Positions 34,606-47,490 of a stretch of DNA of 64,000 nt are shown here, one piece after another; within the stretch, counting starts at the first letter, position 1; the number at the start of each line of letters is the position of its first letter. The translations under genes and the position numbers were made by a program. Source of the DNA: Haematobia irritans (taxonomy: Eukaryota; Arthropoda; Insecta; Diptera; Muscidae); contig NC_134398.1 in the NCBI RefSeq assembly GCF_050003625.1, positions 63,868,891 to 63,932,890 on the forward strand, given 5' to 3'. The notes below the pieces were generated by a model. That model was not told the DNA's origin, ran no database searches, and saw only the letters and a list, made by a program, of their open reading frames with translations.

Positions 34606-36686
34606 TTAGTATATCGCTAGAGAATCACAAAATCGACTTGTTGACATTGTGAAGGAATAAACCTTCTGTTTTCGCGATTATTGAAACATCTACTTTTCAT
34701 GTCGCGACTTTCGACATTTTGATGAGTTTTCAGCTTAAAAAATATGTGTCAATTTTTTTCAATTCGAAGTCTAATTTTCGATTTATTACTTTGAAGTCGA
34801 TTGAATGATTTTGGCCAATATCAAAATTCGATTTTACCCTATTATTAAAAATCCAAAAGTCGATCAGTCGATCAAATCAATGAGTCGAAAAGTCAATTTT
34901 CGACTTTTGTCCCTTGAAAGGAGTTAAATTGCAACTTTCTAGAAAATGTGTTTTTTCGTTGTAGGCTTATTACAAACCGGATCACTCTGGTAACGTTCTT
35001 GAGTTAGAACCACAGCTATGCTTCCTTTAATTTAAAGGACTTTCAAGACATTCTTCCAATGATGACGATTAATTCCGAGCAAAGATGGTGTGTCGTAAAC
35101 TGTAAGGTATTTGACATACAATTATGACGTATTTTACGATATGTCACAAACGTCGTAAACCTTCGTAAAATACATAGTTTTTGACAATATACGAATTTGT
35201 ACTGTATACATTTTTTAGAACCGTTAATTTCGTACTGACGTACTACTGCCAGTATTCAAATGGGAGTAATTAATAAATCTAAATCTGCGTGGATTGCATT
35301 TTGCATGCCCACACGTTGTACCTCAATCCGATTTTTGCCACTACAATTCTCACAGTTTCAACAATTTGAAAACGCGTTGCATTCAAACGTTTATGCCTGT
35401 AAAATTGTGCAAATTGCATTTGATTAAAATTTCAAAATATTATTATAAAGAAATTCTACAATACTTCAGTATGACGTTTTCATCACTTAGGATATTAAAA
35501 ATATTTTTTGACATTTACTACGTTTTTCCTCCACCACTGTCAACAAAGAAGAAATTGCCATTTCGTTATAAAAAACATTATGCCGTCGGTGTTCATCTAT
35601 ATTATCCATAAAAAATCTTTCTCCTCAGTTTGGTAATGCTTTTTAGGTCATTTTGCTTTTTAACAAACAAGTTCGCTGGTCCAATGGTAACTGCTGCCAT
35701 CAACCACATTGACCACATGAAGCAAATTTTACATTTCATTTTTATGTTGACAAATTGAATTATCCAAGTGTTGACAGATGTTACTGCCACATTTGCATGG
35801 TTACAGGGGAAAAAATGACCACCTTTGTAAATTCCATTGACTTTGACTATGCTTCACATAGGCGGACAAGGCAAATGAAAGGGCTTAGTTAGAATAAACG
35901 AATTACAAATAGGACAACGTTGAATAAAACAAACGTGTTTTAAGTGTTTTTTTATCAAGGACATTTTTCGCACGATGATTATTTTCAGATCGTTAGCAAA
36001 GGAAAATAATTTGAGTCGCCCTGTATCACTCACACATTTTTGTTGGTTTCTTGTTTCCAAACTCCATTATACAAAATATGATTTTTATTTTATAGTTTAA
36101 TTCATTTGCACCAATGTGGGAAAATATTTTGTAGACATAAAATGTTTAATATTTAATGGAGAGAATAAAGGTGTCGTGGCATGCAATAGGTGTAACTCAG
36201 GTGTAACAGAGTTTTTGTCAAACAGAAAATGTGTAATTATTATTACATTTTCAACTAAAAACAAAAACTAGTCCCCCATCCATAGTAACCTAACCATCAG
36301 CAGAGATGTCGAAGGAGGCACACCAAATCGTCATCAAAATAAATGCCATAATTGTTGTAAGTACTATTAATTAAATTTTACGGGATAGTTATACATTAAC
36401 TATTCACAGTGAACTATATTTTTTAGTGCAGGGTACCTGACGCGAAGTGTTACCACTTCATCGCACAGAGAAATTTTCAATTAAATTGAGCCATTTAAAT
36501 GAATATAACGAAACGTTTTCATTAAGTCAATGATAATATTCGTTGATAGCACGAAACTTTTGTTGATTAACATAAAATTCATTATAATAACAATCGATTT
36601 CGTTATATCTTAGAATTTGTTTCATTACCTCAATTTTAATCATACATTTCGCTAATATAACGAAGATTTCTTCACCGGTGACTATG
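34606..36686. other. Unassigned stretch
   Basis: 34,740-34,910 repeats TCGA-containing words (AAAGTCGATC, GTCGAAAAGTC). A 105-codon plus ORF (35,294-35,611) has no recognisable motif and ordinary AT-rich composition. At 36,306 a 17-codon frame MSKEAHQIVIKINAIIV is followed directly by GTAAGT, a donor-like site, but nothing links it to further exons. 36,470-36,660 is rich in TATAACGAA words. Confidence 0.35.
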
Positions 36687-38155
36687 CAGTGAAAAATTAA
36701 TTTCGTGAGTCTAAAAATTTCATGTACTTAAAATATGAATGCTAATTTTGCTTACCTTAGGAAATGCATTTCTCTGCACCGGAGCTTTTTCTTTGTCAAA
36801 AAGTCTATAAACTTTTCTATGAAGTCGTTTTATCCTTATAGTTAAGTGGTTCGACTTTAAAATGGCTATCTTAACATGAAAGAAAATTTTGTTCATTGAA
36901 ATTAAAAAAATCGTCTTTACATTTGTTGACTTTGTGCAACATGACTGCAAAGCAAAAAAGCGTTAAAAAATTTGAGAAGTTTTTTTAACACTTTATTTTA
37001 AAGTCGTTTTTTACTTGCAACATAGTATAATTTCTACTTGAAGACGATTCTGAATTTGGAAATTTAAAGTTCCGGTAACACATTTTAAAGAACTTTGAGA
37101 GCACATGAAGAAAAGCGCTGAAAATCGAAAAAAAATAAATTTGTTTCCTTGAGTCCAGTATGCAAAACTTAAATTTAAACGAGAATTTTGTCTTGAATTT
37201 ATCCTTACTTCAATTGTCAGCTTCATTGGCTCAGAATCAATACTAAATCATTAGTTTAAAGTACACTGAAAAAACAGTGAACCCACCAAGAAGAAAACAT
37301 TTAGTTAATTTTTGGAAATTTTTAGTATTTTTAACAAATTTAACCTAACAGTATTACAAACGCTGACATCACGCCGATATCACAAAAATAAGTATATATT
37401 TTTCGTCAAATTCAAGCAAATTTATTAGAAATAATAATTTGTTTCACTTGTTAAAGAAAATTTTGTAGGTTGAAAGAAAAATTGGAGTTCAAAATTGCAG
37501 GTATGTCTTTAGTGACATACGAAGTTCATGATGGACGCATTTGTAGTAAAATGTACAAATTTTAAAAAATAATGAACTATTTTGTGAGAAGTACGAATTT
37601 AGTAAATCTTTTTACTTCATTTGCGTATAATTTTTTCCCGTTTTTTTAGTTCATTTAATTAACGTACGCAAAAAATTATTAGAGTAAAGGAAACTTTATC
37701 CATATATAATAATTCCATGAACTAAAATAAAGTTAAATTGGCTTTAGTGAAATAAAGAGTGGACTTTTTTGAGTGTTTTTTGAGTCGTGAACAAAATCTG
37801 ATGCAACTCTCGTGAATGTGCGTGAATGGGACTGAAACAAATATGTCGTGCCTGCACCCTCAGAAAAAATCGCTTCTCTAACATATGTTCCAAACATATT
37901 TTGCAGGAGGCACATATATTATTGGATACTGCCGAAACATTAATATGTTTGTTTTATGTGAACATATTATATGTTTGGAAGCATTTTGAGCCCAAAAATA
38001 TTATATGCTTGGAAGAATTTTCCCCAAAGAAAATTGTGCTCATTCCCTCACATAATTTTCACTTCCACGAAATTTTTTAGTTCTCGGCACCTTTTTCTGT
38101 AATACAAATAATTTTGAAGAAATTATTCAATTTTATAATTTTTTTTAATTTTACC

Positions 38156-38232
38156 TTTCGCCTGGACTGAGAATCGAACCGGGAACCATGCAAGTTGTAA
38201 GCCAACACACTACCACTGGGCTACGTAGCTGT
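38156..38232 (-). other. tRNA-like module
   Basis: Reverse-strand A-box-like TAGCCCAGTGG and B-box-like CGGTTCGATTCTC, matching 367-438. Confidence 0.5.
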
Positions 38233-38340
38233 TATAGTTGCCAATAGACAATTATCGTTATAAGTTACATTTATATAGCATAGTTTGCAGCGCCCACGAG
38301 CCGATGCAAACAAAACATTATTCAGCAGAAACATATATTT

Positions 38341-38410
38341 GTTGGCCACGTGGAGCAGTGGTTAGCATGTCCGCCTTGCATGCAAAGGGTCCTGGGTTCA
38401 ATCCCTACTC
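38341..38410 (+). other. tRNA-like module
   Basis: GGAGCAGTGGTTAGCATG ... CTTGCATGCAAAGGGTCC ... GGGTTCAATCCC, matching 553-620. Confidence 0.5.
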
Positions 38411-40442
38411 CGATCGAACACCAATTTTTTAATTTTTGTATTTATATTTTTATATTATTAAATTAAATTTTTACAATGAAACTTCGAAATGTGTGTTATT
38501 AAAGATTTACAGTCAGAAAAGAACAGTGCTTGATATAAATGAAATGGACTGAGCTTTTGGATAAAATATTATTTTTTTATTGCAAAAATAACAATTTTGT
38601 AACAAAAACTGTTTTTGGTATAAAAGCTTGAAATTTTGGAAGGAATTTACAAACTCTAACAAAAGAAGAACGTATAGTCGAGTATAAACATACATAAATA
38701 ATTTTATAATATACACATAAATTTAGTTAGGCGTGAACAGTTTTTTACTAGCATTTAACACCATTTGAAATGCATTTAAAACTTATCGTTTTTTGTAACT
38801 AATTTCATTTTTACACTTAAGGGTGGTATTAAGTTGGCATTATCGTTCTAAAATGAAATGTTTTGCCTTTTACTTTTCTTTAATAATTCATTTTCAAGAA
38901 AATAAACTTTTTCAATTGTTTTAGCTGCAAAACTCGAACTTAATGCCCGCTTCCGAATGTCTATTCTCTTTACATGAGTATTCAAATTAAATAATATTTA
39001 GACTTAAGCATATCAAATTTTTGGCCTTATTATAAAACAGTTTTCCGAAACAACATACAAGCAGTTTCACAGAAATTGCTCTCTTTTGATTCTCTCGCTG
39101 TGTTATGTTGATATCTTTCGTCAACCCTCCCGATTTCCATCTCTATTTCTTTCTCTATACTCTCTCTCTCCGTCGCTCTCTGAATAATATATCACAACAT
39201 ATATATGTTTACTCGAAATTTGTAAATTTATATATGTTTACATTCACACATATTATTTTTATGAAACATTCATGCCCCAAACATAATATATTCTAACATA
39301 TTAATATATGTGTCCCAAACACTTAGTGTTAGTTTAGGAACATTACATGTTTGCACTTAAATATATTGTGTTAAAAAATTGTGCCCGAAACACATATTGT
39401 TTATATCGGAACATATGAAAAACATATTTTTCTAACAGTGTGAGCGTGAAAAAATTTCTGTAAAATCACTCTCACGAAAAAATCAAGTACCCATAAACCG
39501 GTACTCATGAACCAGTCTCGGACAAACTATTGAGAATCTGTTTCCTTTTTGGCACGAATCACATCAGAAGTGAAAATTTTTCGAAATATGTTTAAAAATA
39601 GATTATTCTGATAATCGTATTTCACTAAATGTGTATATCCAATAAGATTTTAATTTCAAGCGAGTATGGAAATCAATAAATTATGACTGTTTAAAAATTG
39701 CAAACTGGAGCACCGGTACCAGTCCTGTGATATGTCCGTTAGTAGCAATTTGCACCAATTTCCCGTAGGGATGTTAACTGAAATTAATTGAGCTGTCAAA
39801 CTATATTCTATTCATGAAAACTATATTCTATTCATGAACCTTTGCTCATTCCCGGTTGAAAAATGTCGTGAGTTTCGTGAATTTGTCGTGAGTCACGTGA
39901 ATCGTGCGTGAGCGTGATACTTTAAAAGTTTTTCGTGTGTGAGCGTGCGTGAGTACTGATTTTCATTTCATGAATGTGCGTGATTGGCTAACACATGTAT
40001 CGTGCATAAGCGTGCGTGAATAAACTATTTGCTTCGTAAATGTGAGTGAAGTTTCAATCACGAGCACACCTCTAGTGTAAAAACAAAATCTTTGGAACCG
40101 GACATGCACATATTAGCGCCAAATCATTACCATTTGAACCACACAGTAGTCCATTCTTACTATTTTTTGGAATCGTACGAAAAATTTTTCTGCTTTAGTT
40201 TATATTGAACTTATGTGTACACCCCAAAAAAAAAGGTGTACACCCCAAAAAAGTGGAAGAAAATTTAGGTTTATTTTGACCTCTTGAGTATCTAGACGCC
40301 GCCATTTTTAGCCGATTTTCCTGAAATTGTTACAGTTAGTTGATCCATGGTTGGTATTGATATAATTTCCATCAGAGGTGTACCCATGATTTTATTTTCG
40401 ATATTTCAAGAACTCCAAACTAGGGTTTTTGATGCACAATTT

Positions 40443-41928
40443 GTATACCCTCCACCATACACCCAGAGAAGGAATATGATTACCTCAAACATGTTTTAAG
40501 AGCAAAATGTTATTTTTAGGTGGTGACCATGTAACATGGTTTTCGCAACCATGTTATTTTCTCGGAAATCATGTATCTGATTTCGGCAAGCAGGTTATAT
40601 TTAACGAGAAAATAACATTTTAGTGACAAACATGTTACATGGTCACCATACAGAAATAACATTTTGCTCTTGAAACATGTTTGAGGTGATCATATTCCTT
40701 CTCTGCGTGTAGGATGGGGTATATTAACTTGGTCATTCCGTTTGTAACACATCGAACTATTGCTCTAAGACCCCATAAAGTATATATTCTGGGTCGTGGT
40801 GAAATTCTGAGTCGATCTAGGCATGTCCGTCCGCCCGTCCGTCTGTTGAAATCACGCTAACTTCCGAACGAAACAAGCTGTCGGCTGGAAACTTGGCACA
40901 GGTAGTTGTTATTGATGTAGGTCGGATGGTATTGCAAATGGGTCATATCGGTCCACTTTTACATTTAGCCCCCATATAAACGAGCCCCCAGATTTGTCTT
41001 GCGGATCCTATAAGAGGAGCATATTTCATCCGATCTGGCTGAAATTTGGTACATGGAGTAAGTATATGGTCTCTAACAACCATGCAAAAATTGGTCCATA
41101 TTTTAGAGGAGCAAAATTCATCCGATCCGGTTGAAATTTGGTACGTGGTGTTAGTATATGGTCTCCAACAACCATGCAAAAAGTGGTCCATATCGGTCCA
41201 TAATTATATATAGCCCCCATATAAACCGATCCCCAGATTTGGTTTGCGGATCCTCTAAGAGAAGCAAATTTCATCCGAACCGGCTGACACACAAAAATTG
41301 GTCCATATCATCGTTGCCACTCGAGCCATAATCATGGTTGCCACTCGAGCCAAAAATAATCTAGCGAAATTTTATTTCTATAGAAAATTTTCTGAAAATT
41401 TTATTCCTATAGAAAATTTTGTCAAATATTATTTCTATAGTAAATTTTGGCAAAATTTTATTTCGATAGAAAATGTTGTCAAAATTTTCATTCTATAGAG
41501 AATGTTGTCAAAATTTTAAACCTTTTGAAAATTTTGTCAAAATTTTATTTCTATAGAAAATTTTGTTAAAATCTTATTTCTATAGAAAATTTTGTCCAAA
41601 TTTTTCTTCTATAGAAAATGTTGTAAAAATTATAATTCTATAGAGAATGTTGTCAACATTTTAAATCTTTTAAAAACTTTGTCAAAATTTTATTTCTATA
41701 GAAACTTTTGTCAAAATTTTATTTCTGTAGAAAATTTTGTCTAACTTAATTATATACGTATTTCATCGGCCTTTTTTAGTTTAATATATACCACGTATGG
41801 ACTACGTGGTATATATTACGGTACTAGGAATATTTATGATACCTTGCCATCGGCAAGTGTTACCGCAACTCAAGTAAGGAGAGTACATAAGCTTCGGCCT
41901 GGCCGAACTTACGGCCGTATATACTTGT
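40443..41928 (-). mobile_element. DINE-like family 1 copy, reverse orientation
   Basis: It starts TATACCCTCCACCA, is cut by 40,460-40,709, continues GGATGGGGTATATTAAC..., has GTCCGTCCGCCCGTCC, CCATATAAACCGATCCCC units, a TTTCTATAGAAAATTTT array (41,360-41,740) and ends GGCCGTATATACTTGT. Confidence 0.7.
40460..40709. mobile_element. 250-bp palindromic CAC...GTG MITE
   Basis: CACCCAGAGAAGGAATATGA at left, inverted as TCATATTCCTTCTCTGCGTG at right; the inverted repeat continues with few mismatches for about 75 bp per arm, including CTCAAACATGTTT and AGAGCAAAATGTTATTT. TA on both sides (40458-40459, 40710-40711); the DINE-like repeat reads through when it is removed. Confidence 0.85.
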
Positions 41929-41949
41929 TCCTTTTGATCACATCATTTA

Positions 41950-43503
41950 CACCCAAAAAAATTAATAGAGATTCAAGCCGTAGCGGTGTCAAAAGTATGG
42001 TAAGTACGGATTTTCTAAATCCAAGAAGAAAATTCTTAATTTAATCCCGAAAATATTAAGTACAGATTTCTTAATTTTAGAAATTTTCAATCGTGTTTGT
42101 GCTTGTTTTAAGTACGGGAAGTGCTTGATTTAAGCCTAGTGAAACTCTATTTAATCCTAATCTGTACTTGATTCAATCCGCATTTAAGCTTACATTAAAC
42201 CCAATAGCGCTTAACTTGAGCCAAAATGAACTTGTTTTAAGCGGATTGAAGGCTTGGATCAATCTTTTTTATTCTTGAATATAATGCTACTATTCTTGAT
42301 TCAGGAACGATCTGTACTTGATTTAATCCCGAACGGTGTTCGATGTTATTTTATATGCGCTTGATTTTAGTGTGCTTTGTATTTGTTTTAATCTAATTGT
42401 GCGCTTAATTTCCATAAAGTAAAAATTTGTTCATATATTTTTAAAATATTTTTTATTATTCTTTTTTTATATCGATACATACATTTGTAATGAAAAGTAA
42501 AATATGTAAAATAAGAAACTGCATTATACAAATAAGAAGAAGTAGATACATAGATTCATAATATAGGTAATTGATTCAAGTACAAAAACATGTTATTAAT
42601 AAAAATAAATATATACAAAATAATATAAAAAATTAAAAATATATATTTATGTTTTTTTATTTACAAAATCAGCAGTTCATACATGGAGAAAACTTGGGCC
42701 AGGAAGCAAGAAACTCAGAGGAATTCTTTGTCGCTTTAAATTGTAGGTTTTCCTCCACTTATCACATATGTCGGCCAAATCCATTGGCGCTCTGTTCAAG
42801 CACTCCTTTTACGAAATTTTCAATTTGAAAACTTCTGATGTTTCATTTGATGAACTTTTTGAAGGGCCGCGTCGTCCTATTTCCACAAATTTCCGCATGG
42901 ATTTTCACTTCCAGACATTGGTATTAAGTAGAGGTTGTAAAACAAGAAGTATTATTGTCTATTTAAAATATATTTCAAAACATAAAATAATTATAACAAT
43001 TATTTCTATAAAACGATGTGATGACTTTTGAGTCGGCATGACAAAAATTTTTTTGTTAGTATATAGACGCTACGTTTGTATGCAGAATCAATTTAAATAT
43101 GATGAAATACATATTTATTGGCAAGTAGCCATTTTAAACTAACAAACTTAATTTTTACTTACCTTTTAAATATTTGTATGCTGTCTCAACTTTTTTTATT
43201 CATAATTTATAAAGCTACTTAACTGTCACTTAGGGTCTAAGCACACAATAATACTAAAATAATTTGGCATATCAATGCAAGCGACGCCAAAAACACAAAT
43301 TTGAAATCAAAACTTACACTAATACACACCCACAATGTTTCATACATGATAAAGCATCTGTAAGAGTAACAAGAAGAGCAAAACTTTATTTTGCATTCCA
43401 ATGTGCTCATAAACGAGTATCAAGTAAAAATGTTCTTATTTTAAGCCAGATTCGGCTTAGGATAGCAAATCAAATGCAACCAAACACACACGATGCTCCG
43501 AAT
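41950..43503. other. Left part of the possible outer element; no recognised gene
   Basis: TTAA/CTTGA-rich words then plain AT-rich DNA. ORFs of 87 codons (42,768) and 80 codons (43,264) have no recognisable motif. Confidence 0.35.
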
Positions 43504-43674
43504 TAGAGGTGGGCGCGTGACGGAATTTTCACGCACGCTCACAAATTCAAAATGTCATTCACGCACGATCACGCACGCCTTTTTAAGAATTGCTCACGCT
43601 CACGCACGCTCACGAATGAATTCGTAACATTCACGCACGATCACGCACGCCCGTTTTTGAATTGCTCACACTCA

Positions 43675-44725
43675 CACGGATGAAAAAGACTGTTTTTCAT
43701 ATGTTTGGCTATAAACATTATATGTTTGGAACACAAATTTTTAAACACAATATTTTTGAGTGCAAGCATATAATGTTCATAAACTAGCATAACATGTTTG
43801 GGACATATATGTTAATATGTTAGAACATATTATGTTTGGGACATAAAATGTTTGTAAATATAATATGCTTGGATGCAAACATATATTAATTTAGAAATAG
43901 CCTATAAACATATATGTGTTTACCCCGCCAACATTTTTTGAATTTGGGGGCGCTTCTGAGAATTCCCACTACGGAACTTGAAATGCTGGCAGGGTAGTAG
44001 CTTGGAGCGCTATTTAACAGGGAGCGATATTGAATTAAGTTGGTGGTTGTTGCTTGTTATTACAAAATTAACATATTATTTTTCCTAGGGCAATTGATCA
44101 GCTACTTCTTTGATCCTTACAAACTGTGTGGTCCGCTGTTCGAATCCCCGTCCGGCAAAAGGTAAAATTAAAATAAAAAAAATCATAAAATTTAATAATT
44201 TCTTCTACAATGTTTGTATTACAGAAAAAGGTGCTAAGAACTAAAAAATCTCGTGGAAGTGAGAAAGATGTGGGGAATATACAATTAGGCAGAAACAAAA
44301 TTTTGAGCATTCAGGTCGAAAACCTATGTTGTTAGCACCTATATTACCTGTTTATTTTCATAATTCATTATGATTGTAAATATATAAATAAATAAATAAA
44401 ATTTTGAGCACAATATTGTTTGGGAGTATTTTTTTTTAAGCATATAATATTTTTGGGTGCAAAATGCTTCCAAACATATTATATGTTCACATAATAACAT
44501 ATTGTTTTTTGGAAGACAACATTATTGAATTTGGATGCAAAAATACAAAATGTTTGGAACTTAGACTACCCAAACATATATTGTTTAGACTAATATGCTT
44601 TCAAACATATTATATATTGGAAGAGATCAAACATATAAATGTTTGGGCAATACCCAAAAACGTATATGCTTGAAGCAAAATATGTTTGGGAGTATATGTT
44701 ACAGAAGCGATTTTTTGTGAGGGTG
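43675..44725. mobile_element. CAC...GTG-ended element, type A, inserted in the foldback arm
   Basis: CACGGATGAAAAAG to TTTGTGAGGGTG, CA on both sides (43673-43674, 44726-44727). Without the 74 bp contributed by the MITE at 43,923 and its TA it is 977 bp, against 976 bp for the copy at 10,121. Confidence 0.85.
43923..43994. mobile_element. 72-bp MITE with proven empty site
   Basis: CCCCGCCAACATT...AATGCTGGCAGGG with TA on both sides (43921-43922, 43995-43996). The paralogous type A element has a single TA at 10,367-10,368 and no insert, so both boundaries are certain. Confidence 0.93.
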
Positions 44726-45604
44726 CACGCACGCTCACGAATGAATTCGTAATATTCACGCACGATCACGCACGCCCGTTTTTGAATTGCTCACACTCAC
44801 GCACGCTCAGGAATGAATTCGTAACATTCACGCACGATCACGCACGCCCGCTTTTGAATTGCTCACACTCACGCACGCTCACGAATGAATTCGTAACATT
44901 CACGCACGAAGGTTTTTATTGATTTACGCTCACGCACGTTCACGAACCAAAATCCTGCAAAGATAAACACTCACGATTGCAGAATAGTGACTACCGCACG
45001 CTCACGACGGGAAATATCAACTCACGAACAACAAACTTATTCACGCACACTCACGATTCGAAAAAAACTACTCACGCACGTTCACGAACAATGAAACGTA
45101 CTTCCACACACCCACGATTCATAAAAAACTATTCACTCACGCTCACGATGTAAAATGCAACTCACGCACGTTCACGACATACGAAACTTACTCACGCACA
45201 CTCACGATTCATAAAAACTATTCACGCACGCTCACGATGTAAAATGCAACTCACGCACATTCACGATTCATAAAAACTATTCACGCACGCTCACGATGTA
45301 AAATCAACTCACGCTCGTTCACGACTATTATACTTACAAAACAAACGAAAAAATGTAATTCACGAATGAGTACGAACTTAAAAACTTACTCACTCTCACT
45401 TGTGATACAAATGAGCCAAAATATTTCTAATAAAAAATCTGAAGTTGAAAACGTACTCAATTAAAAAATTAACGGATACAATTAACATTTTAATCAAATC
45501 AAAATATAAACTCAATTAAAATTTTAATTGATTTTGTCCGAAAAACTTAATTAATTTTTAATTGAGGCAATCAATGATTTATAGTGTTATTGTTTACTTA
45601 GTTT

Positions 45605-47490
45605 ATTATACCCTCCATCATAGGATGGGGGTATATTAACTTTGTCATTCCGTTTGTAATACATCGAAATATTGCTCTAAGACCCCATAAAAGTGAAATT
45701 CTGAGTCGATCTAAGCATGTCCGTCCGTCTGTTAAAATCACGCTAACTTTCTAACGAAACAAGCTATCGACTTGAAACTTGGCACAAGTAGTTGCTACTG
45801 ATGTAGGTCAGATGGTATTGAAAATGGGCCATATCGGTCCACTTTTACGTATAGCCCCCATATAAAGGGACCCTCAGATTTGGCTTGTGGAGCCTCTAAC
45901 AGAAGCATATTTCATCCGATCCGGCTGAAATTTGGTATATGGTGTTGGTATATGGTCTCTAACAACCACGCAAAAATTGGTCCATATCGGTCTATAATTA
46001 TATATAGCCCCCATATAAACCGATCCCCAGATTTGGCTTGCGGAGCCTCAAAGAGAAGCAAATTTCATCCGATCCGGCTGAAATTTGGTACATGATGTTG
46101 GTATATGGTCTCTAACAACCATGCAAAAATCGGTCCATATCGGTCCATAATTATATATAGCCCCCATATAAACCGATCCCCAGATTTAACTTGTGGAGCC
46201 TCTAAGAGAAGCATATTTCATCCGATCCGGCTGAAATTTGGTACATGATGTTGGTATATGGTCTCTAACAAGCATGCAAAAATTGGTCCACATCGGTGCA
46301 TAATTATATATAGCCCCCATATAAACCGATCCCCAGATTTGGCTTGCGAAGTCTCCAAGAGAAGCAAATTTCATCCGATCCGCCTGAAATTTGGTACATG
46401 ATATTGGTATATGGTCTCTAACAACCATGCAAAAATTGGTCCACATCAGTTCATAATTATATATAGCCCCATATAAACCGATCCCCAGATTCGGCTTGCG
46501 AAGTCTCCAAGAGAAGCAAATTTCAACCAATCCGGTTGTAATTTGGAACATGGTGTTAGTATATGATCTTTAACAACCGTGCCAGAATTGGTCCATATCG
46601 GTCCATAATTATATATAGCCCCCATATAAAACATTCTCCAGATTTGATCTCCGGAGCCTCTTGGAGGAGCAAAACTCATCCGATCCGGGTCAAATTAGGA
46701 ACGTGGTGTTAGTATATGGTCGCTAACAACCATACCAAAATTGGTCCAATCACACAAAAATTGGTCCATATCGGTTCATAATCATGGTTGCCACTAGAGC
46801 TAAAAATAATCTACGAAAATTTTATTTCTATAGAAAATTTTGTCAAAATTTTATTTCTATAGAAAATTTTGTCAAAATTTTATTTCTAGAGAAAATTTTG
46901 TTAAAATTTTATTCGGTTCATAATAAAATTTTCATCATTGTCAAAATTTTATTTCTATAGAAAATTTTGTTCAAATTTTATTCGGTTTATAATCATGGTT
47001 GCCACTCGAGCCAAAAATAATCTACCAAGATTTTATTTCTATAGAAAATTTTGTCAAAAGTTTATTTCTATAGAAAATTTTGTTAAAATTTTATTTCTGT
47101 AGACATTTTTATCAAAATTTTCTTTCTATAGAAAATTTTGTGAAAATTTTTATTTCTATAGAAAATTTGTGAAAATTTTATTTCTATAGAAAATTTTGTT
47201 AAAATTTTATTTCTGTAGAAAATTTTGTCAAAATTTTATGTCTACTTTGTCAAACTGAATTATATACGTATTGGATCGATCTTTTTTGATTTAATATATA
47301 CCACGTATGGACTTACATACAATTTAGAAGATGGTGTTAGGAGGTTTTAAGATACCTTGCCATCGGAAAGCGTTACCTCAACTTACGTAATTCGATTGTG
47401 GGTGGCAGTGTTTAGAAGAAGTTTCTACGCAATCCATGATGTAGGGTACATAAGCTTCGGCCTGGCCGAACTTACGGCCGTATATACTTG
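45605..47490 (-). mobile_element. DINE-like family 1 copy, reverse orientation, without family 2 insert
   Basis: TATACCCTCCATCATAGG start, GTCCGTCCGTCTG, 153-bp units (about 45,840-46,740), a TTTCTATAGAAAATTTT array (46,790-47,240), end GGCCGTATATACTTG. It supplies the unoccupied site for the family 2 insertion at 2,571. Confidence 0.75.

Larger units (their letters stand above)
37855..39440. mobile_element. CAC...GTG-ended element, tRNA-like type B, uninterrupted (1,586 bp)
   Basis: CACCCTCAGAAAAAATCGC to TTTTCTAACAGTG with TG on both sides (37853-37854, 39441-39442). It is the reference for reading the interrupted copy at 58-8092 and carries two divergent tRNA-like modules (38,156-38,232 minus; 38,341-38,410 plus). 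No transposase ORF. Confidence 0.8.
37758..40073. mobile_element. CGTGA-rich hAT foldback, second copy, interrupted
   Basis: It ends CACACCTCTA, as the foldback at 49,687 does; the left start AAGAGTGG is degenerate. Arms with GTGAATGTGCGTGAATG (37,810) and GTGAGTCACGTGAATCG (39,885) surround a type B element. The 8-bp duplication is only approximate (GTGAAATA and GTGTAAAA). Confidence 0.45.
37264..40077. mobile_element. GAACTA-rich CAC...GTG element nested in copy C
   Basis: It starts CACTGAAAAAACAGTGAACC after TA (37262-37263) and ends CTAGTG before TA (40078-40079). Its own body is 37,264 to about 37,757; the rest is a hAT-like foldback inserted close to its right end. The end pairing is inference from flanking TA and continuity of copy C. 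Confidence 0.5.
36687..40120 (+). mobile_element. CACTGAAAA-family element, copy C, split by nested insertions
   Basis: CAGTGAAAAATTAATTTCGTG opens the copy. The body runs to 37,263 and resumes at about 40,078 with AAAACAAAATCTTTGGAACC, the sequence that follows directly in copy B. The interruption is an element starting CACTGAAAAAACAGTG. Confidence 0.65.
43504..45345 (+). repeat. Left foldback arm: 72-bp tandem repeats, then irregular CACGCAC repeats
   Basis: CACGCTCACGAATGAATTCG recurs with a 72-bp period: 43,605, then 44,730, 44,802 (one variant base) and 44,874; discounting the 1,053 bp inserted at 43,675, the second also falls 72 bp after the first. From 44,930 to 45,345 the units are less regular (GCTCACGATGTAAAATGCAA). 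Confidence 0.8.

Noticed and set aside
35294..35611. 105-codon ORF as a possible gene
   Set aside because: No recognisable domain, no splice context, AT-rich composition like its surroundings.
36306..36357. Short ATG frame followed by GTAAGT as a first coding exon
   Set aside because: Only 17 codons and no partner exon could be identified.
36450..36680. Small transposon between CACAGAGAAATTTTC and TTCACCGGTG
   Set aside because: Ends are only loosely inverted and no target duplication is visible.
42768..43506. ORFs of 80-87 codons as element-encoded proteins
   Set aside because: No conserved motif and no paralog in the window to support them.
43600..45345. Regularly spaced repeats resembling a CRISPR array
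   Set aside because: The repeats are contiguous tandem units without unique spacers, in a eukaryotic foldback arm.
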